Shown here piece by piece: positions 10,968 to 23,030 of a stretch of 64,000 nucleotides of DNA. The notes below the pieces were generated by a model, which worked only from the letters and a program-made list of their open reading frames with translations, was not told the origin of the DNA and did no database searches. The DNA is taken from NCBI GenBank assembly GCA_029237695.1, contig CM055275.1, positions 7,121,131 through 7,185,130 of the forward strand, given 5' to 3'. A program made the translations under genes and the position numbers. Positions within the stretch are counted from its first letter, which is position 1; every line of letters starts with the position of its first letter. Source of the DNA: Conchocele bisecta. Lineage: Eukaryota > Mollusca > Bivalvia > Lucinida > Thyasiridae.

Positions 10968-13735
10968 AGTTACAACTCCGACGTTCTGGTACGTTTTCCA
11001 ATGTATTCAGTGTGTATTCAGCTGTATGTAAGTATTATAATCCACGATACGCCGCACGCCACTTGTGCCTGTGTTTGGTCGCTAAGCTGTAAGTATAAGT
11101 TAGAGATTATGCATTCCAGTAGAATCACAGGTTGAAGATTAAATACCTTAAATATACATAAAAGCATCAATAAGTGGTAACAAAATAAGCTAAACACATG
11201 ATTTACTCATTAATGTGTTATAAGATGGAGTAAACAAATGTTAGCGTATTTTTTTATCTCACTTATTGGTGCTTTTATGCATATTTAATGTACGTGTAGA
11301 CATTGGTACGTTACTCCAACATGTGAGTCCAAAATGGTTCGAAAATAAGCGCATGGGGTGACAATTGACCTCAGTACACAGATAGACTGCTTCCGCGTCG
11401 GTACCCCTCAAAAAAATAGTCCGGAGAAAAATACATATGTTTGTGTTGCATGTGCTTTGATGCAGGTTCTGGTGCACTGATGTGGTGTATTAATGTATGT
11501 GGAGACAGTTTTTACACAGGGGTTCTAGTACACAGCCAAGATATACAGTTTGGAATGGATTATTTTGTGTGGCAGGATACATGATTTGAATGAAGTGTGA
11601 TTCGGCTCTGCGGCTGTTGTGATGTGATGATTTTTGACCCCGCTGTCATGCTTCCATTCCTGTCAGAATCAAAGTACTGAAAGTACTGAGCTGCGAGCCC
11701 AACTGAAATGGGTGGTAAACAGTGTGTTAGTATATTCTTCTTTATTTTGGTGAATTTTGTACCAGTTCTTATATTTAACTCGCACCTTCAGACCGTTTCA
11801 TACTCGCAAAATATTATGTGCAATTCCCGTGCCGACGATATGGCGTAAATATATATGAGCTCCGATCTGGTATTTGTACACGCCGAAGTTGTGAATGAAA
11901 AAATCCAGACAGGTGCCAGATAGGTGTGATTCTGGTTTACACACCATTAATGCGCGACCAAAATAGCCCGTTTTATTTGTGGAAAATGAACGGCCAAATC
12001 TGAGTTTCCATTGAATTTTCTTCAATTAATTATGTATCAAATATATACATTCTAATAAATGTGAAATGTAAAATAGCATAAAACAAGTGACCTAAATACA
12101 AGATGTATACATACGGCTTACTCTGCTTGCAATTACTGCTTAACCAACCAGTGTCCACAGCATTCGCTGTTTTGATATAGAGCCATCTGGACGCGGTCGC
12201 CATTCATTTTTCTCAGCGCATTCTCCAAAATCGTATTATTTCGTGTGTGACGAGGCTGAGCACAACTTAGGTCAGCATCGACCAGTAATTATTTTCGAAT
12301 TTCGATTAAAAGAACAGAATACATTAAGTATAATAAAACATAAATATATATGCCAGTATGCGTGTACATGTTACAAAGCATGCTCAGATATTGGTGGCTG
12401 TATTGTTCATGTTTGTTATCAGGTTATATACTGTGCTATTTATGTTGTGAGATATGTACATTTGACCATGAGAACAAAATGTATTTGATATTGTAAAATT
12501 GAAGCACTATACAATATCGAACTCTAAGTAATTGTTAGATGATATTAAACACACATGATAGCAACATTGTTATATGTCATACGCTCTATAGTATTTTATT
12601 GCAGCTTATTCATTGGTACATTAGTAAAGTGTTATTACATAACGACACTGAAACCAAACAACGTATTCATGGTCTAATGCACACACCAAACACAGTTGTA
12701 GTTGTGTTGAACCGTGCAATAAGTGACCGAAATAGAATAAAGTATTATAAATATTAATCACAGTGTCTCAATGCCTATTACATTTGTGTTAGTGTATCTA
12801 TTTTCACATTAAATGTTGCTTAATGGTTTGATACAACTACAACTGATATTCATGGTTCTCACGTTTTCGTTGACGACGATTTCGGGCTGAAATGCCATAA
12901 TAATCAATAACTTGTAAATGGTACGTTTTTGCTTTATCGTATTTCAATCATTTCGTGCGTCGACTAAATAAACATGCACCAACATTGCATACATATGTGT
13001 AGTACAATAAATACATTGTATATTCAGTGCCATTGGGTCACGTTTGTTGCATGCATTGACTATTGTTTAGCCTTTTTCCAGTTTGTACATTTTATCTTGC
13101 GGTATTGGACTTTTCTTGGGAACTGTGCACGGATGATTGTGGGTATGTGGCAATTACTTCAACCATACTACTGTTCTCTGTGATAACTTTTATAAATACA
13201 ATTTAGATTTTGCCAGCTGGTTCGGCTACTTGGGATTGATATATGTAAATTATATGTTACTATTTGTTATTTCAGCCACATTTCTGAATGAGGATATACT
13301 GCCACTTGCAAGAAGGAACTGTATATATATCTGTATAGATAAACGGACAACGTTCCGTGTAATTTTAATTTACTACGATATCAAAGCCCGTACGAAGAGT
13401 AAAATGAATTTGATTTTCGCATTAACGTGGTTCAACAATTTATACTTCTACATTAAGGTTGGGGCCGCATCTTTCCCTATAGTAATCAAAGGTGCATGCC
13501 CAGCCAGTATGCACAAATGTTCTTTTTTATCAGAGACAAAATCTGAGACATTTAGCAAAATAAACACAAACGTTAATCCACCATTACGCCATTTATTGAT
13601 AGGCAGTGTTATACATTGTATATCAGACGTACGGACTATTTGTTATCTGTATTTATGTTTTTGATGTGCTTATAATTTGTCGAAAATACTATTTTTTCAG
13701 GTGATGCATTTAATTCGTATAAATAATTAAAACAT
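10968..13735. other. No gene recognised
   Basis: AT-rich sequence without a convincing reading frame, splice-site pair or RNA gene. The longest plus frame (13137-13664) has no recognisable domain and the amino-acid composition of translated non-coding DNA. The first ~100 bases should contain the promoter and leader of the NHL gene, but no TATA box stands out. Confidence 0.5.
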
Positions 13736-13739
13736 GTCA

Positions 13740-13935
13740 TGCCTCATTTCCATATGAAAATAGCACGATACTACCGCGAGTCACTATCCGAACAATAAAT
13801 ACTACGAAATGATTATATATGTATAGCGGGCACTCGTAATTTTTAGAACTGGTGGAATAGCGACATAATTACACACTTAATATTTAATTCCTATAACGAA
13901 CATTGTGTGCCTACTGAGTGGGCATGTACCTTTAA
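13740..13935 (-). mobile_element. Small element family E (truncated copy)
   Basis: Matches 39395-39922 in reverse orientation: a GAACTGGTGGAAT-type block, then the terminal motif GTGTGCCTACTGAGTGGGCA. This is a non-autonomous dispersed repeat of unknown class. Confidence 0.55.
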
Positions 13936-13989
13936 TATATGTATCTACCTTTAGATAAGTGTAAATGTGTGTACTTATTTCAACTGTTT

Positions 13990-14345
13990 TAAAAATTACG
14001 AGTGTCCACTAAACAGATATAATAATTTAGTAAATTGAAATTTTGTGACAGAGATGCGTGGTTGTATCAGGCTATTATGATATGCAAATCAGGCAGGACA
14101 TATTCAAATTATTTCTCAATTAAATGCGTTACCTGAACATATGGTCATTGTCTAACATAATTAGAGCGGCTAGATAGTTTTATCCGTTAATATATTGTTT
14201 AACGAAACACAGGTATCGCCGCTGACCAATAGTGCTAATGCCAGTTTGATACTAAAGTATAATACTGCAAATTAACACGTCCAGTAATAATAAATGAATA
14301 TTTATTTACCCGAACGTCATATTTAAAGAATTGATAAAAACAATA
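13990..14345 (+). mobile_element. Small element family E (copy)
   Basis: Shares landmarks with the copies at 39395, 42426 and 62800: GTGTCCACTAAACAGATATA, a block with CAGGCTATTATGATATGCAA, and AATTAAATGCGTTACCTGAA. It lies inverted relative to the neighbouring partial copy. Confidence 0.55.
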
Positions 14346-14478
14346 TGTCTCCCCAACTTCAACTGTGAACGGATCAAATGAAATATTTGCTAACGTCGGG
14401 TATTTGTGATAATGAGTAATTTGTAAACTTTCAGTTTGCTCTTACAAACGTCTTATGGCGCAATGTAATGTATTGTCG

Positions 14479-14586
14479 TGTCATGACACTATACTAATAT
14501 TCTCTATATACATGTACATAATTACACGTCATTTCTCGTTACCAAATAGAACATGTATATAGAGAATATTAGTATAGTGTCATGAA
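14479..14586. repeat. Palindrome (~35 bp arms)
   Basis: The left arm around ACACTATACTAATATTCTCT is repeated in reverse complement at 14550-14585, separated by about 35 bases. It could extrude as a hairpin and may be an isolated foldback element. Confidence 0.7.
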
Positions 14587-14739
14587 CGTGAATAAATATC
14601 TGTCGAGGCTGAGAAATCAGGATGGGCGAGACTATATTCTATTTATCCCGTTAACCACATCAAAGTTGTTCAAATGTCTCTAAAAATGCATTTGTGGCCT
14701 CATAAGTTTGTCTTCTGAAGCGACAAGATTATCGTGTTA

Positions 14740-14833
14740 CGTCATTCACATAATGACGTAACGTCATACATAATGACGTATCTACTAGACGTGAACGAGA
14801 AAAAATACACGTACCTGCTTTTCACGTCTAGTA
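14740..14833. repeat. Nested palindromes (TGACGT and CTACTAGACGTGAA)
   Basis: ACGTCATTCACATAATGACGT is followed by a second similar palindrome and then by the inverted pair CTACTAGACGTGAA / TTCACGTCTAGTAG. No gene signal is seen. Confidence 0.6.
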
Positions 14834-15045
14834 GCAACATAGTTGACGGGATAAAATGCACAATGGTACTCAGCTGGGTTTATTTCGAAAGTCTAGGAAC
14901 ATCAATATCGGACTACTAGACGAGTATATATGCAAGCCTATTTTACTTTGCGCATGTTCCTTCGTGTATTATATCTAGAAACATGTGCGCATGTAGGTAC
15001 CAGACACATTATCAAATGGTATGTAACATATTCAAATTCAATTTG

Positions 15046-15051
15046 TTTAAT
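15046..15051 (-). promoter_or_regulatory. Candidate polyadenylation signal (ATTAAA) of cassette C
   Basis: ATTAAA on the minus strand, about 150 bases beyond the stop codon at 15203. Usage is inferred. Confidence 0.3.
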
Positions 15052-15202
15052 TTAAATAACATACGCACATCGTATAACTGGCATTAACATAATATGCATT
15101 GGGCATGCATTCATCATTTTCTGAAACATCAGTTAATAAATAACTATAATTAATATATGTCAGTTATTTATATATGGAGGCTCTTAGATCCTTCGATTTG
15201 CG

Positions 15203-15711
15203 CTAAAACAATGATACATATGCAACTGATCCACGTCCTCCTCGAAGGTTCCCTCTGGAACCGCCTAACCTCGCCATATTCCTCCGCGCTTCAACAACAT
15301 CCGCCATCGCGTCCATGCCTGTGTCCAGCATATCAGCACGTTGGTCACGTGTCATCAACCCACTTCTCATGATTCTAGGCAATCCCATTCCGTGCCGTTG
15401 CGCTGTACGTACTCGAGACACATCTGCTATTTGCGGCTGTTTTGATGATTTAATCAGGTCGGTTAAAGCGGTAATTAAAGATCCAATGTTGGCAGAGTTG
15501 ATGGGAGACCCTAATGAAGTGCTTGTCATTTGTTTATTCCCGTGTGTGTCTGACATTGTGTTTGTAATATGAAACAAATCTCCTATAGAAGATGTTGCTT
15601 CAATGCCAGTAGCTGAAGTTCCTTTACTAACGGACGTAGTAGAATATCTTGATGCTTGGTCTTGAACTGTTATCAACGAAGTATCCATTGTGAAAGGGCT
15701 CGTTGACGGGT
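15203..15711 (-). CDS. Cassette C, terminal exon (Ser/Thr-rich secreted-type protein)
   Basis: The acceptor TTTCAACACAG at 15712 opens a phase-1 frame running to TAG at 15203. The ~169 residues start DPSTSPFTMDTS, are Ser/Thr/Ile-rich and low-complexity, then turn basic. Near the C-terminus is TRDQRADMLDTGMDAMADVV, which resembles the RADxMADxMD signature of cassettes A and B in this window, and the tail is Gly/Arg-rich (GGSRGNLRGGRG). No known domain is recognised. The phase matches the donor at 16117. The frame is open further upstream, but the splice site is a better start than the in-frame Met. It probably belongs to the same disordered secreted protein group as A and B. Confidence 0.6.
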
Positions 15712-16116
15712 CTGTGTTGAAACAATATCGTGAATAGCACATACACATGCAGATATACGGTGTTACTAGTGTATGATTCCAATACAAACCGGATACATTA
15801 TTTTCTCGATTATTTTCAATCAGTCGTATGTATAATAAACGGAATGAGTGAATCTTAAAGGTTACGACAATGTGTGTACTCTTTTATACTATTTACTGCA
15901 ACTGAAATATCATTTAATGTAGAGAAAATGACTGCACAAATTGGAATATTTAGGTAAATATCTTCCAACTTATGGTTTATTTAAAATAGATTACAAGGTT
16001 ATAGTATTTGGATATTACGTTCATCAGACTCAGTTCGGAAATGGCAGGAAGGTCTAGGCGAGCATCGGATTTCCTACGCGTTTCCAAGTATTGCCGGGGA
16101 TTCTATATTTACTTAC

Positions 16117-16160
16117 CCTGTGTGCTTGTTTCAAGATTGCTCTGCGCTGTCGTAGTTGCG
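16117..16160 (-). CDS. Cassette C, 44-nt internal exon
   Basis: A strong donor (CACAGG then GTAAGT) lies at 16116 and an acceptor ending ACTATAG at 16161. With this pairing the frame reads ATTTAQSNLETSTQ and joins the terminal exon in phase as DPSTSP. An alternative acceptor 19 bases further in breaks the phase. The neighbouring intron would be 109 bases. Confidence 0.45.
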
Positions 16161-16269
16161 CTATAGTACCGTCCGAGGAAATAGACGGTACCGCCCCGTT
16201 TGGCAAACTTAAGGAGATCCCTTCGGCTAAGCTTGTGCGCCCAGTCAATTCCGAAGGACCACTGCTTAC

Positions 16270-16426
16270 ACTCCAGGCCGTTCGCGGCGATATTGGTATT
16301 CCATTGCATTGAACAGGCGATTTACACGTGCGGCAGGCGGGGTTACAAAGGGGTCAACTTGTGTTGGTAGCACGGGCGTAACCTTCACCGAGTTAACGTG
16401 AACAGCAGCGGTCTGGCGCGGACTGA
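16270..16426 (-). CDS. Cassette C, 157-nt exon
   Basis: The acceptor AAATACCTTGCAG at 16427 is followed by a phase-1 open frame reading SPRQTAAVHVNSVKV, then VTPVLPTQVDPFVTPPAARV and MEYQYRRERPGV. The frame hits a stop just past GGAGT/GTAAGC at 16269, so splicing there is required and keeps phase into the next exon. Pro/Val/Thr-rich, no recognised domain. No separate upstream signal-peptide exon was found nearby. Confidence 0.5.
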
Positions 16427-17953
16427 CTGCAAGGTATTTGGGGCTTTGTTTACATATACAAGAAGTAAATGAAGAGAGCTATAATAATTTCCGACCACGA
16501 CTGCTAGATACGTATGCACTGCCGGTGTGGTTTTACTGCCTATCTCTGGTTGGTACAAATACTGTCTAATACATACAGCAGTCCTCCTGTCACCGGATTC
16601 AGTGAATCTCGAGGCAAATGAACACACATACTAGAAACTAGGCACATTGTGAACACTTGTCGAAATGACAGTCGTGATCATCGACAATAAGAATGAAAAA
16701 TATATAAGATCACTGAAAGGACGAGCGGTGAGACATAATACAGCCGACACGCTTTACTACCATTCAGTGAACTACAGATGCGAGTTTAAACATAACAGTG
16801 CTTTCTGAATGTCAACAAATTTTAGACTCATATCAGCAAAGTTCAATGCAATGTGGCATTTGCAAGAAGTCTACCCGTGTGTTCATCCAGTCGTGTTATT
16901 TGTCCAGATAATCCGTCCTCGTTCATCACTGCCATTGCGACTGGTGTGCAGAATATACATGTCCATTGATATGTATGTATGATTATGTGTACATTGAGAT
17001 TTGCTTAATAATAATAAGCATATGTTAGTAGACGTTCATGACAATCAGTGCAAGAGAACTGGCACATCTATGAGGACACTGTTGCAATATCATAGTATGT
17101 GTGCAGGATAGTAGTTCCAGATGCAGGTGCGTTTGACGTGCATTACCAATCATGAATATAAATATGCGTTAATTGAATATCGAAAATAGGGAGAATCGTA
17201 AAGGGCGCAATGTAAGAATCCGACTTACATAAATCCTGTGGTGCTGTTGCTCTATTTGACAAATAGGATGTAAGGATTTTCATTATTGGTTTTATGAGTC
17301 TTGTTCTATCCAACGATTGTCTTCGGGGCGTCTGTTGTATTGCTGAAATAATAGCACTATTATTCAGCTTTGAATATAGAGGTAAGCTACTTCATTTCCA
17401 ATTAATTTAGACATGCATTCGTCACTGCCTAACCGACATGATCTAGACACTACTATTTCCTGTAGTTGACATGGCTGATACACTGACATGTACATGCTAT
17501 AAACTGCAGTTGTATAGCGTTCTTAATATGATGTAGACAATACAATAGTATAGCGTATATGCGTTATTATCACTCTGCAATGAAGAATATAATTGCAGAG
17601 TGGCATAGTTTAGACAAAGCAATATAACGTGCATGTACCTTCGTTATTTTCTGCATTCATTTCAAAAATAGTTTTGATCATAGTCGACATGAGCTATACA
17701 CTACAGTATAATGTACATTCGATATGTTTGATCTTGTCATGACCTCGATCAATGCTTTGCTGACATATTCTAGACAATGCAATACACAGTGGAGCATAAT
17801 GTAACTGCATTGTTTTGCTAAATGGGGTTGGCGATCTTCAAGTCTATATTGTATGATCTGCAATAGAGCGCACGTGCGTTATAGTTTCCTTGCATTATGA
17901 TAATAATTGCTACCTATCTATGATCTGACGCATCACGTACCTGCGTTATTTTG
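16427..17953. other. No intact gene; decayed local duplications
   Basis: No convincing coding frame. Between 17400 and 17900 short motifs recur at irregular 200-300 base spacing (GTTGAC or GTCGAC about 60-100 bases from CGTTATT). They resemble the end of the exon at 17954-18087, as if that segment had been duplicated and then decayed. Confidence 0.35.
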
Positions 17954-18087
17954 TCATTGCATTGAGTTCATCATTGCGTAGTCGACAGGATATAGATCCA
18001 TCATTCCCATTGGCATCATTCCCGGCCCTGGACCATGATTTCGTGCTACAGGTGAAGTAGATGGCCTGACATTTGACTTTATTTCCG
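17954..18087 (-). CDS. Candidate terminal exon, Met/Pro/Gly-rich
   Basis: The acceptor at 18088, with a pyrimidine-rich TTTCTTCTTCGG tract upstream and ending CTCTAGCAG, opens a phase-1 frame reading EIKSNVRPSTSPVARNHGPG, then GMMPMGMMDLYPVDYAMM, and TGA at 17954. The composition is that of a low-complexity secreted protein and unlike random translation. PSTSP also occurs in cassette C. An alternative frame through the same DNA is cysteine- and lysine-containing and less plausible. It may be another alternative last exon of the large minus-strand gene, or a relic. Confidence 0.35.
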
Positions 18088-18180
18088 CTGCTAGAGGCGT
18101 TAGTAGCCGAAGAAGAAATCCTAGATCTAAAGTATGTACAAGTGTACAGTTTTTCTAATATGTTCAAAACTTTCTTGGAG

Positions 18181-18487
18181 AAATAGAGAATATTAGGTTA
18201 GTGCCGTTAATTGGAAAACAATCTATGACAAGGCTTAGCAAACGGGATGGGCGAGGCTCTGCCGAGCACATCCCGTTTCCGTGCCGCGCCAGATATGTTT
18301 TTCCATTCACAGCACTAACCTGCTATTCTATTTATCCCGTCAACACCTACAACTGACTTTAAAACGAAAAAAATAACCCCAGCCACCGCACATATTCATA
18401 CGCAATGATTAGGTCGTATTGACAGGATATCAAAAATGTTTCACGGCACCGTGTTTCACGGCACATACGCACTGTGTTGACGGGATA
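18181..18487. mobile_element. Foldback element family A (TIR ~TATCCCGTCAACAC)
   Basis: The palindromic core pairs GGTTAGTGCCGTTAATTGG with its reverse complement around GCTCTGCCGAGCACATCCCG. It ends with TGTTGACGGGATA. Related copies lie at 25207, 29271, 33929, 55314, 57877 and 63252. Confidence 0.8.
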
Positions 18488-20124
18488 ATTACATTTATTA
18501 GCTTCTCATTTAATTTGCGATGTAAGCCAATTACTACTGTTCATACAACACAATTTGTATCCCTGTTGCCTATGTAAGTATGCTACATCCGTTACAGTTA
18601 TAAGTGCAACACATCCACTTCAATGAGACCATATCGGTATCTAATGAAATATAACTAAGTAATGCAATATACATTCTATAAATAGTTTTATATATGTACA
18701 TGTATTATCCAAGTTATTTAGTGTTATTTATGGTAAGCTTTCTTCAGTCTATCAAGTAACAGCGTCTTCAAATTAGATTACAATGAATGCAATATAACGA
18801 GAGGTACTGGATACCGAAATCGGTCTATTGTATTGCATGCGCAATATAGATGACATATGATGTGCGGTCATATAATTGCTGGTATTGCAAGTGTGGGTGA
18901 ATGGCATAGCAATAATACAATTATGCAGGTACGTCGTCTTGCAGTAGTATCAACATGGTTCGAGCTGATCTATCCATATCACCATATCAAATTTAGATCT
19001 CACGAATAAGTTAAAACACATATTGATAATACTCACGTCAGGAAAATCGCTTGGATAGCGGTCAGTGTAACACGTGTGTCTAACCTGCGGTTTTATCAAT
19101 ATCCACACTCTTGGTATCTTCAACACGGGTATCCATTTATGTTAGTGCAGTTGGCTTCATTTTGAGAATTCTGCATTTTTCAGCCATGTGCTAACAATGT
19201 TTAACTAACCCAGTTAAATGGTTTGTTTACCGACCGTTCCAGCACGGTATCATTGCTGATGTGTCTCACTGTACTTTTACACGAAAACTGCTGCTCTGTG
19301 TTTTATCTCGCGAGCAAGATCTTCTTAATTATTTGCTTTGTGTCAAGTATGCACATATTTGGCCGTCAATGGAGAAACGGAGTTTATGGGATTTGCGACC
19401 CGTGTAGATAAAGATCGACCTGTGCATCCGCACAGTCCGATCAGGATCTGAACGTTTCGCCATTCCATCATTTAATTACCAGTTGTGCTTTTAACAACAA
19501 ACATAACACATTTCACCAGGCATCAAAGTTAATCAGGAGCTAATTAAGCTGGGCACAATCCAATACGCCCCATTGCTCCAGTCAGAGACACACCCGTGTT
19601 AAACTTTATGTATTTCATAATACAAAGCATATACTAAACCAATGGCCAACCTACGTCGAATTATGCTCATTTTGTAATATGCAGTGTAACTTTGCATTCA
19701 CGACTTCCTCAAAAGTAAAATAAAGCAACATTCATATATGGTTACCATGCATTTAGCAGTGCTCATTGTGCGTGGGTGTCTGTGCAAATGCAGTGAACTT
19801 TTTATAACGTTAATTTGGTGTTAGAAAATGTTCTTTCAATGCTGTCTGTTGTAAGTAATCGTTGTCGTGTTACGCCAATATCTGTTAAAATTTACTTATT
19901 ATATAATACTGCTGCTGCCGCCTATACAATATTACGTTGCTGCTAACAAAATACTAGTATTGCATGACTGTACTGTTTTATTGTACCATAATGAAAATCT
20001 AATTGTATGAGGGATAAGGTTCACACAAACTAGTTTATGTTTGCACCTATTCATGATTTCCCCATCCATTGGCGATGGAAGAATCCAAGGACCGCGGAAA
20101 CGTATCCCTTATTTGAAATATGCA
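18488..20124. other. No gene recognised
   Basis: AT-rich, no open frame over 62 codons and no recognisable RNA gene. A short frame near 19080-19130 (-) reads DTRVEDTKSVDIDKTAG but has only a weak donor and no partner. Confidence 0.45.
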
Positions 20125-20475
20125 ATCAAAACTCACAATAATGCCTCAAACCTGGTGGTCCAAAGCCGGGTTTGAGGGTTGAGCCGGTGTTTGTAAAATA
20201 AAATGACCACCAATTGAAATCGGTACTTTTCTTAAATTAGGGTTTAAGTAATTATTGTTCACTTGGCGCATAACACCCCAAATCGGGACCTCAAACTCGG
20301 GTTCAAGGGTCGGCAAAATACACAATAACCCCAGTTTGAGGTATCAATGTGCACAATAATTCTTCAAAGCAGACTTTGAGGTATCAACTCATGGTTTGAG
20401 GTCTTGATTAACGTTTCTCAAATCCTGGTTTGAAGGTTCAAACGGTAGTTTTCCGAAAAACTATCCATCGAAGCA
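20125..20475. mobile_element. Repeat family F (Northern-blot-style CAAACC/GGTTTGAG units)
   Basis: Repeated AAACC...GGTTTGAGG units with GCACAATAATTC, shared with 45675-46112 and 57004-57331. It is internally palindromic and non-coding. Confidence 0.55.
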
Positions 20476-20544
20476 GAACCCACTGTTTGAGCTGAACGCC
20501 GTTTCAACGGTGTCGTAGCACCTTCTTCAAATATTTAATAAATT

Positions 20545-20796
20545 AGTCCATTGCAAAAGAGAAAAGTCTACTAAGTTTCATCTTTTTCAGATGCATATTT
20601 GCATTTACTTCACGCTGTTTTATTTTTACATTTTCAGATACCCTTGGCAAAAATTAAAACTCAAGCATTTAGCTTTTTCCTAGCGTGTCGGAAAACGAAG
20701 ACAACGACATAAATAAAAGCAAATAAAAGCAAATAAAAGCAAATAAAAGCAAAGAGGAAACTTAGTAGACTTTCCTCTTTTGCAATAATCTGAATT
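20545..20796. mobile_element. MITE family C (TTGCAAAAGAGGAAAG ends)
   Basis: Inverted ends TTGCAAAAGAGAAAAGTCTA and TAGACTTTCCTCTTTTGCAA, with an inner GCATATTTGCATTTAC block. An internal 10 bp tandem (AAATAAAAGC, four copies) lies at 20716-20755. Copies also lie at 21608, 31547, 47846 and 60148. Confidence 0.75.
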
Positions 20797-20805
20797 TAAT
20801 AATTT

Positions 20806-21375
20806 ATAGTCCGTTTCACGAAAGCTGCCCAAATTTTACGGCTATATAGACAATTCAAAAACAATATTATTTTCGATAATATTAAATTAGAGGAAAATTT
20901 AAGAATGAGCCTTCATTTTATTTCGTGAAATTTTGTCAAATATTGATTTTATTACGAACAATTGATTTCTCTATGGGAATTTAACATTGGGAAAAAGAGG
21001 TAAGGAAGTGTGGGAGGAGTCAAACAAATAAAGAATTTGGAAATTGACTCCGAAACCTGACTAGATAGCTTGGATATGATCTAACTAAGAAAACAAAAGT
21101 TAAATTTTAAAAATCTGTCCAGTATTTCTAAAATTCAAAAGAAATTCCCCACGTTAAATCCCCATAGACATCTTCACTCCGTGAAGATGTCTATGGGGAT
21201 TTAACATGGGGAAATTTTGTTTTTGCAATAAAATCAATATTTGACAAAATTTCACGAAATAAAAAGAAGGCTCATTCTTAAATTTTCCTTTAATTTAATA
21301 TTATCGACAAAAATATGGTTTTTGAATTGTTTATATGGCCGTAAAATTTGGGCAGCTTTCGTGAAACAGACTATA
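20806..21375. mobile_element. Long palindromic MITE family D (GTTTCACGAAAGCTGCCC ends)
   Basis: A ~570 bp element whose halves are near-perfect reverse complements: ends ATAGTCCGTTTCACGAAAGC / GCTTTCGTGAAACAGACTAT and a centre with GAAGATGTCTATGGGGATTT. A second copy lies at 36389-36949. Confidence 0.85.
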
Positions 21376-21607
21376 GTAATATTTACTACGTTGTGTGGGA
21401 TTATTTCTTTGTTAGTGTAACTGTTTTAGCGCATATATGTAGGTCCAAATCGGATAAGTACGTGACAGCTAGCATATATTTAGTATTAATGAAACAGTCT
21501 GTGCTTGTAAATAGTTACAGATACAATACATATCAATGAATCATTTATGTAAATGCAGATTCAGAGGTATTTGGTCGAAGTATGTCTAAGTGGCAGCTCA
21601 GGGTAAC

Positions 21608-21792
21608 AATTTAGTGTAAACGAGGAAAGTCTAAGTTTCCGCTTTTGCAGATGCATATTTGCATTTATTTGTGTCTTTCTTTTCGTTTTGCCGACACCCT
21701 TGGAATAATGATAAAACTCAAAATCTTGAGATTTTGTTTTTTCCAAGGGTTTATGAAAACGTAGACTTCCATCTGTTGCAATAAACTGAATT
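21608..21792. mobile_element. MITE family C copy
   Basis: Diverged copy with GAGGAAAGTCTAAGTTTCCG, TGCAGATGCATATTTGCATT and a right end TTGCAATAAACTG. Confidence 0.65.
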
Positions 21793-22723
21793 GTGTGCTG
21801 CCGGTGTATTCAGCATATATTCAGCTACGCTCCGGTACTGTTTACAATTTGTAAACGTGCATAATGCCCACAAAGCTGTCATTGACACATTGGTGGCCAA
21901 TGTTCGTGCTGGCAACATGAACATAAATCCGTTTTCGATCAATGTAACGTAGTCCGTATCAGCCTGCACATGCGCCCAATTTGATAAGAACCTAGGCGCT
22001 GCGAGAGGCGTTCATGTATGCGGTCTATGGGCGATGCATTTAAGAGGAAGAAGGGGGTTAACTCCATAAGGGACTCAGCCCCTTCTTGCACTGACGCCTT
22101 CACAATGTATTAGGATCCCATCTCTGGAATTGTCTCCCATGTTTATCACTGTATTTCTCCGATATGTTGAAGAAGAACTCTGAATTTTGTTTCACATTGC
22201 ACAAATTGTTTTCGAAAAACGGTGATGCGATAAAAGATGTGTTTCTAGAACCGAGTACAAATTATTATCATCTCGTTATTACCACGGATTGGAATCAACC
22301 CGAAAGCAGGCTCACGTTTTGGATATGAAAACAGCCGAATCAGTCTAATTCCGCCTCGACTCCGATATTATTTTATTGTAGTTTTCATGTTGTTCATGAA
22401 AGGCAGAACATTGTAAAGAATATGTCACTGCTGGTCATTTCCTGTTCTTTCCAGCCAGTTTCCCAAACATTTCTGAACAGTTTTAACAACTTTATCACGA
22501 CAAAATCTTGACTTTTTCATCAACACTGTTCCGAAGTGTTTGAGGAACTGGCTGAAGAGATTAGCAATTGAAAGACAGTCATGGATTATACACGAGTTTC
22601 CGCCTTCCGTGCACGGTATTTCATCAACATTAAATTTGACTGTTTACATAATTATCCAAATCGCGCACCTGCATTTTAGTTAATTTCCCTCTGTGATTAT
22701 ATTCTTGAAGAATGCAGACTAAC
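21793..22723. other. No gene recognised
   Basis: Unique-looking AT-rich sequence. No frame, splice-site chain or RNA gene is supported. Confidence 0.45.
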
Positions 22724-23030
22724 CAGTAGCCGATTTAACCAACATTGCAAAGTATACTTTTATAGCCAAGTATACTTTGAGGGAGAAGTCATTTATTTTT
22801 CCCGAAAGGCATTATGTCATAAATTACAGAACTGCATATATTTGATGGTTAGAAGTATGCATAATTATTATACTGAATTAATTACATTATCACAGCCATT
22901 TTGGCTGTGATAATGTAATACATTCAGAATAATAAAAATTAATAAATTTATCGTTAAATTGAATATTTCTCCCTCAAATTATACTTTGCTAGATAAGTAT
23001 GCTTTGCAATGTTGGTGAAATAGGCTACTA
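22724..23030. mobile_element. Palindromic MITE family G (AGTAGCC...GGCTACT ends)
   Basis: Ends CAGTAGCCGATTT and GAAATAGGCTACT, subterminal GCAAAGTATACTT / AAGTATGCTTTGC, and central palindrome ATCACAGCCATTTTGGCTGT. A second copy lies at 56075-56340. Confidence 0.8.

Noticed and set aside
13137..13664. Plus-strand 175-codon frame
   Set aside because: Cys/Ile/Tyr/Phe-heavy composition typical of translated AT-rich DNA, no domain, no splice context.
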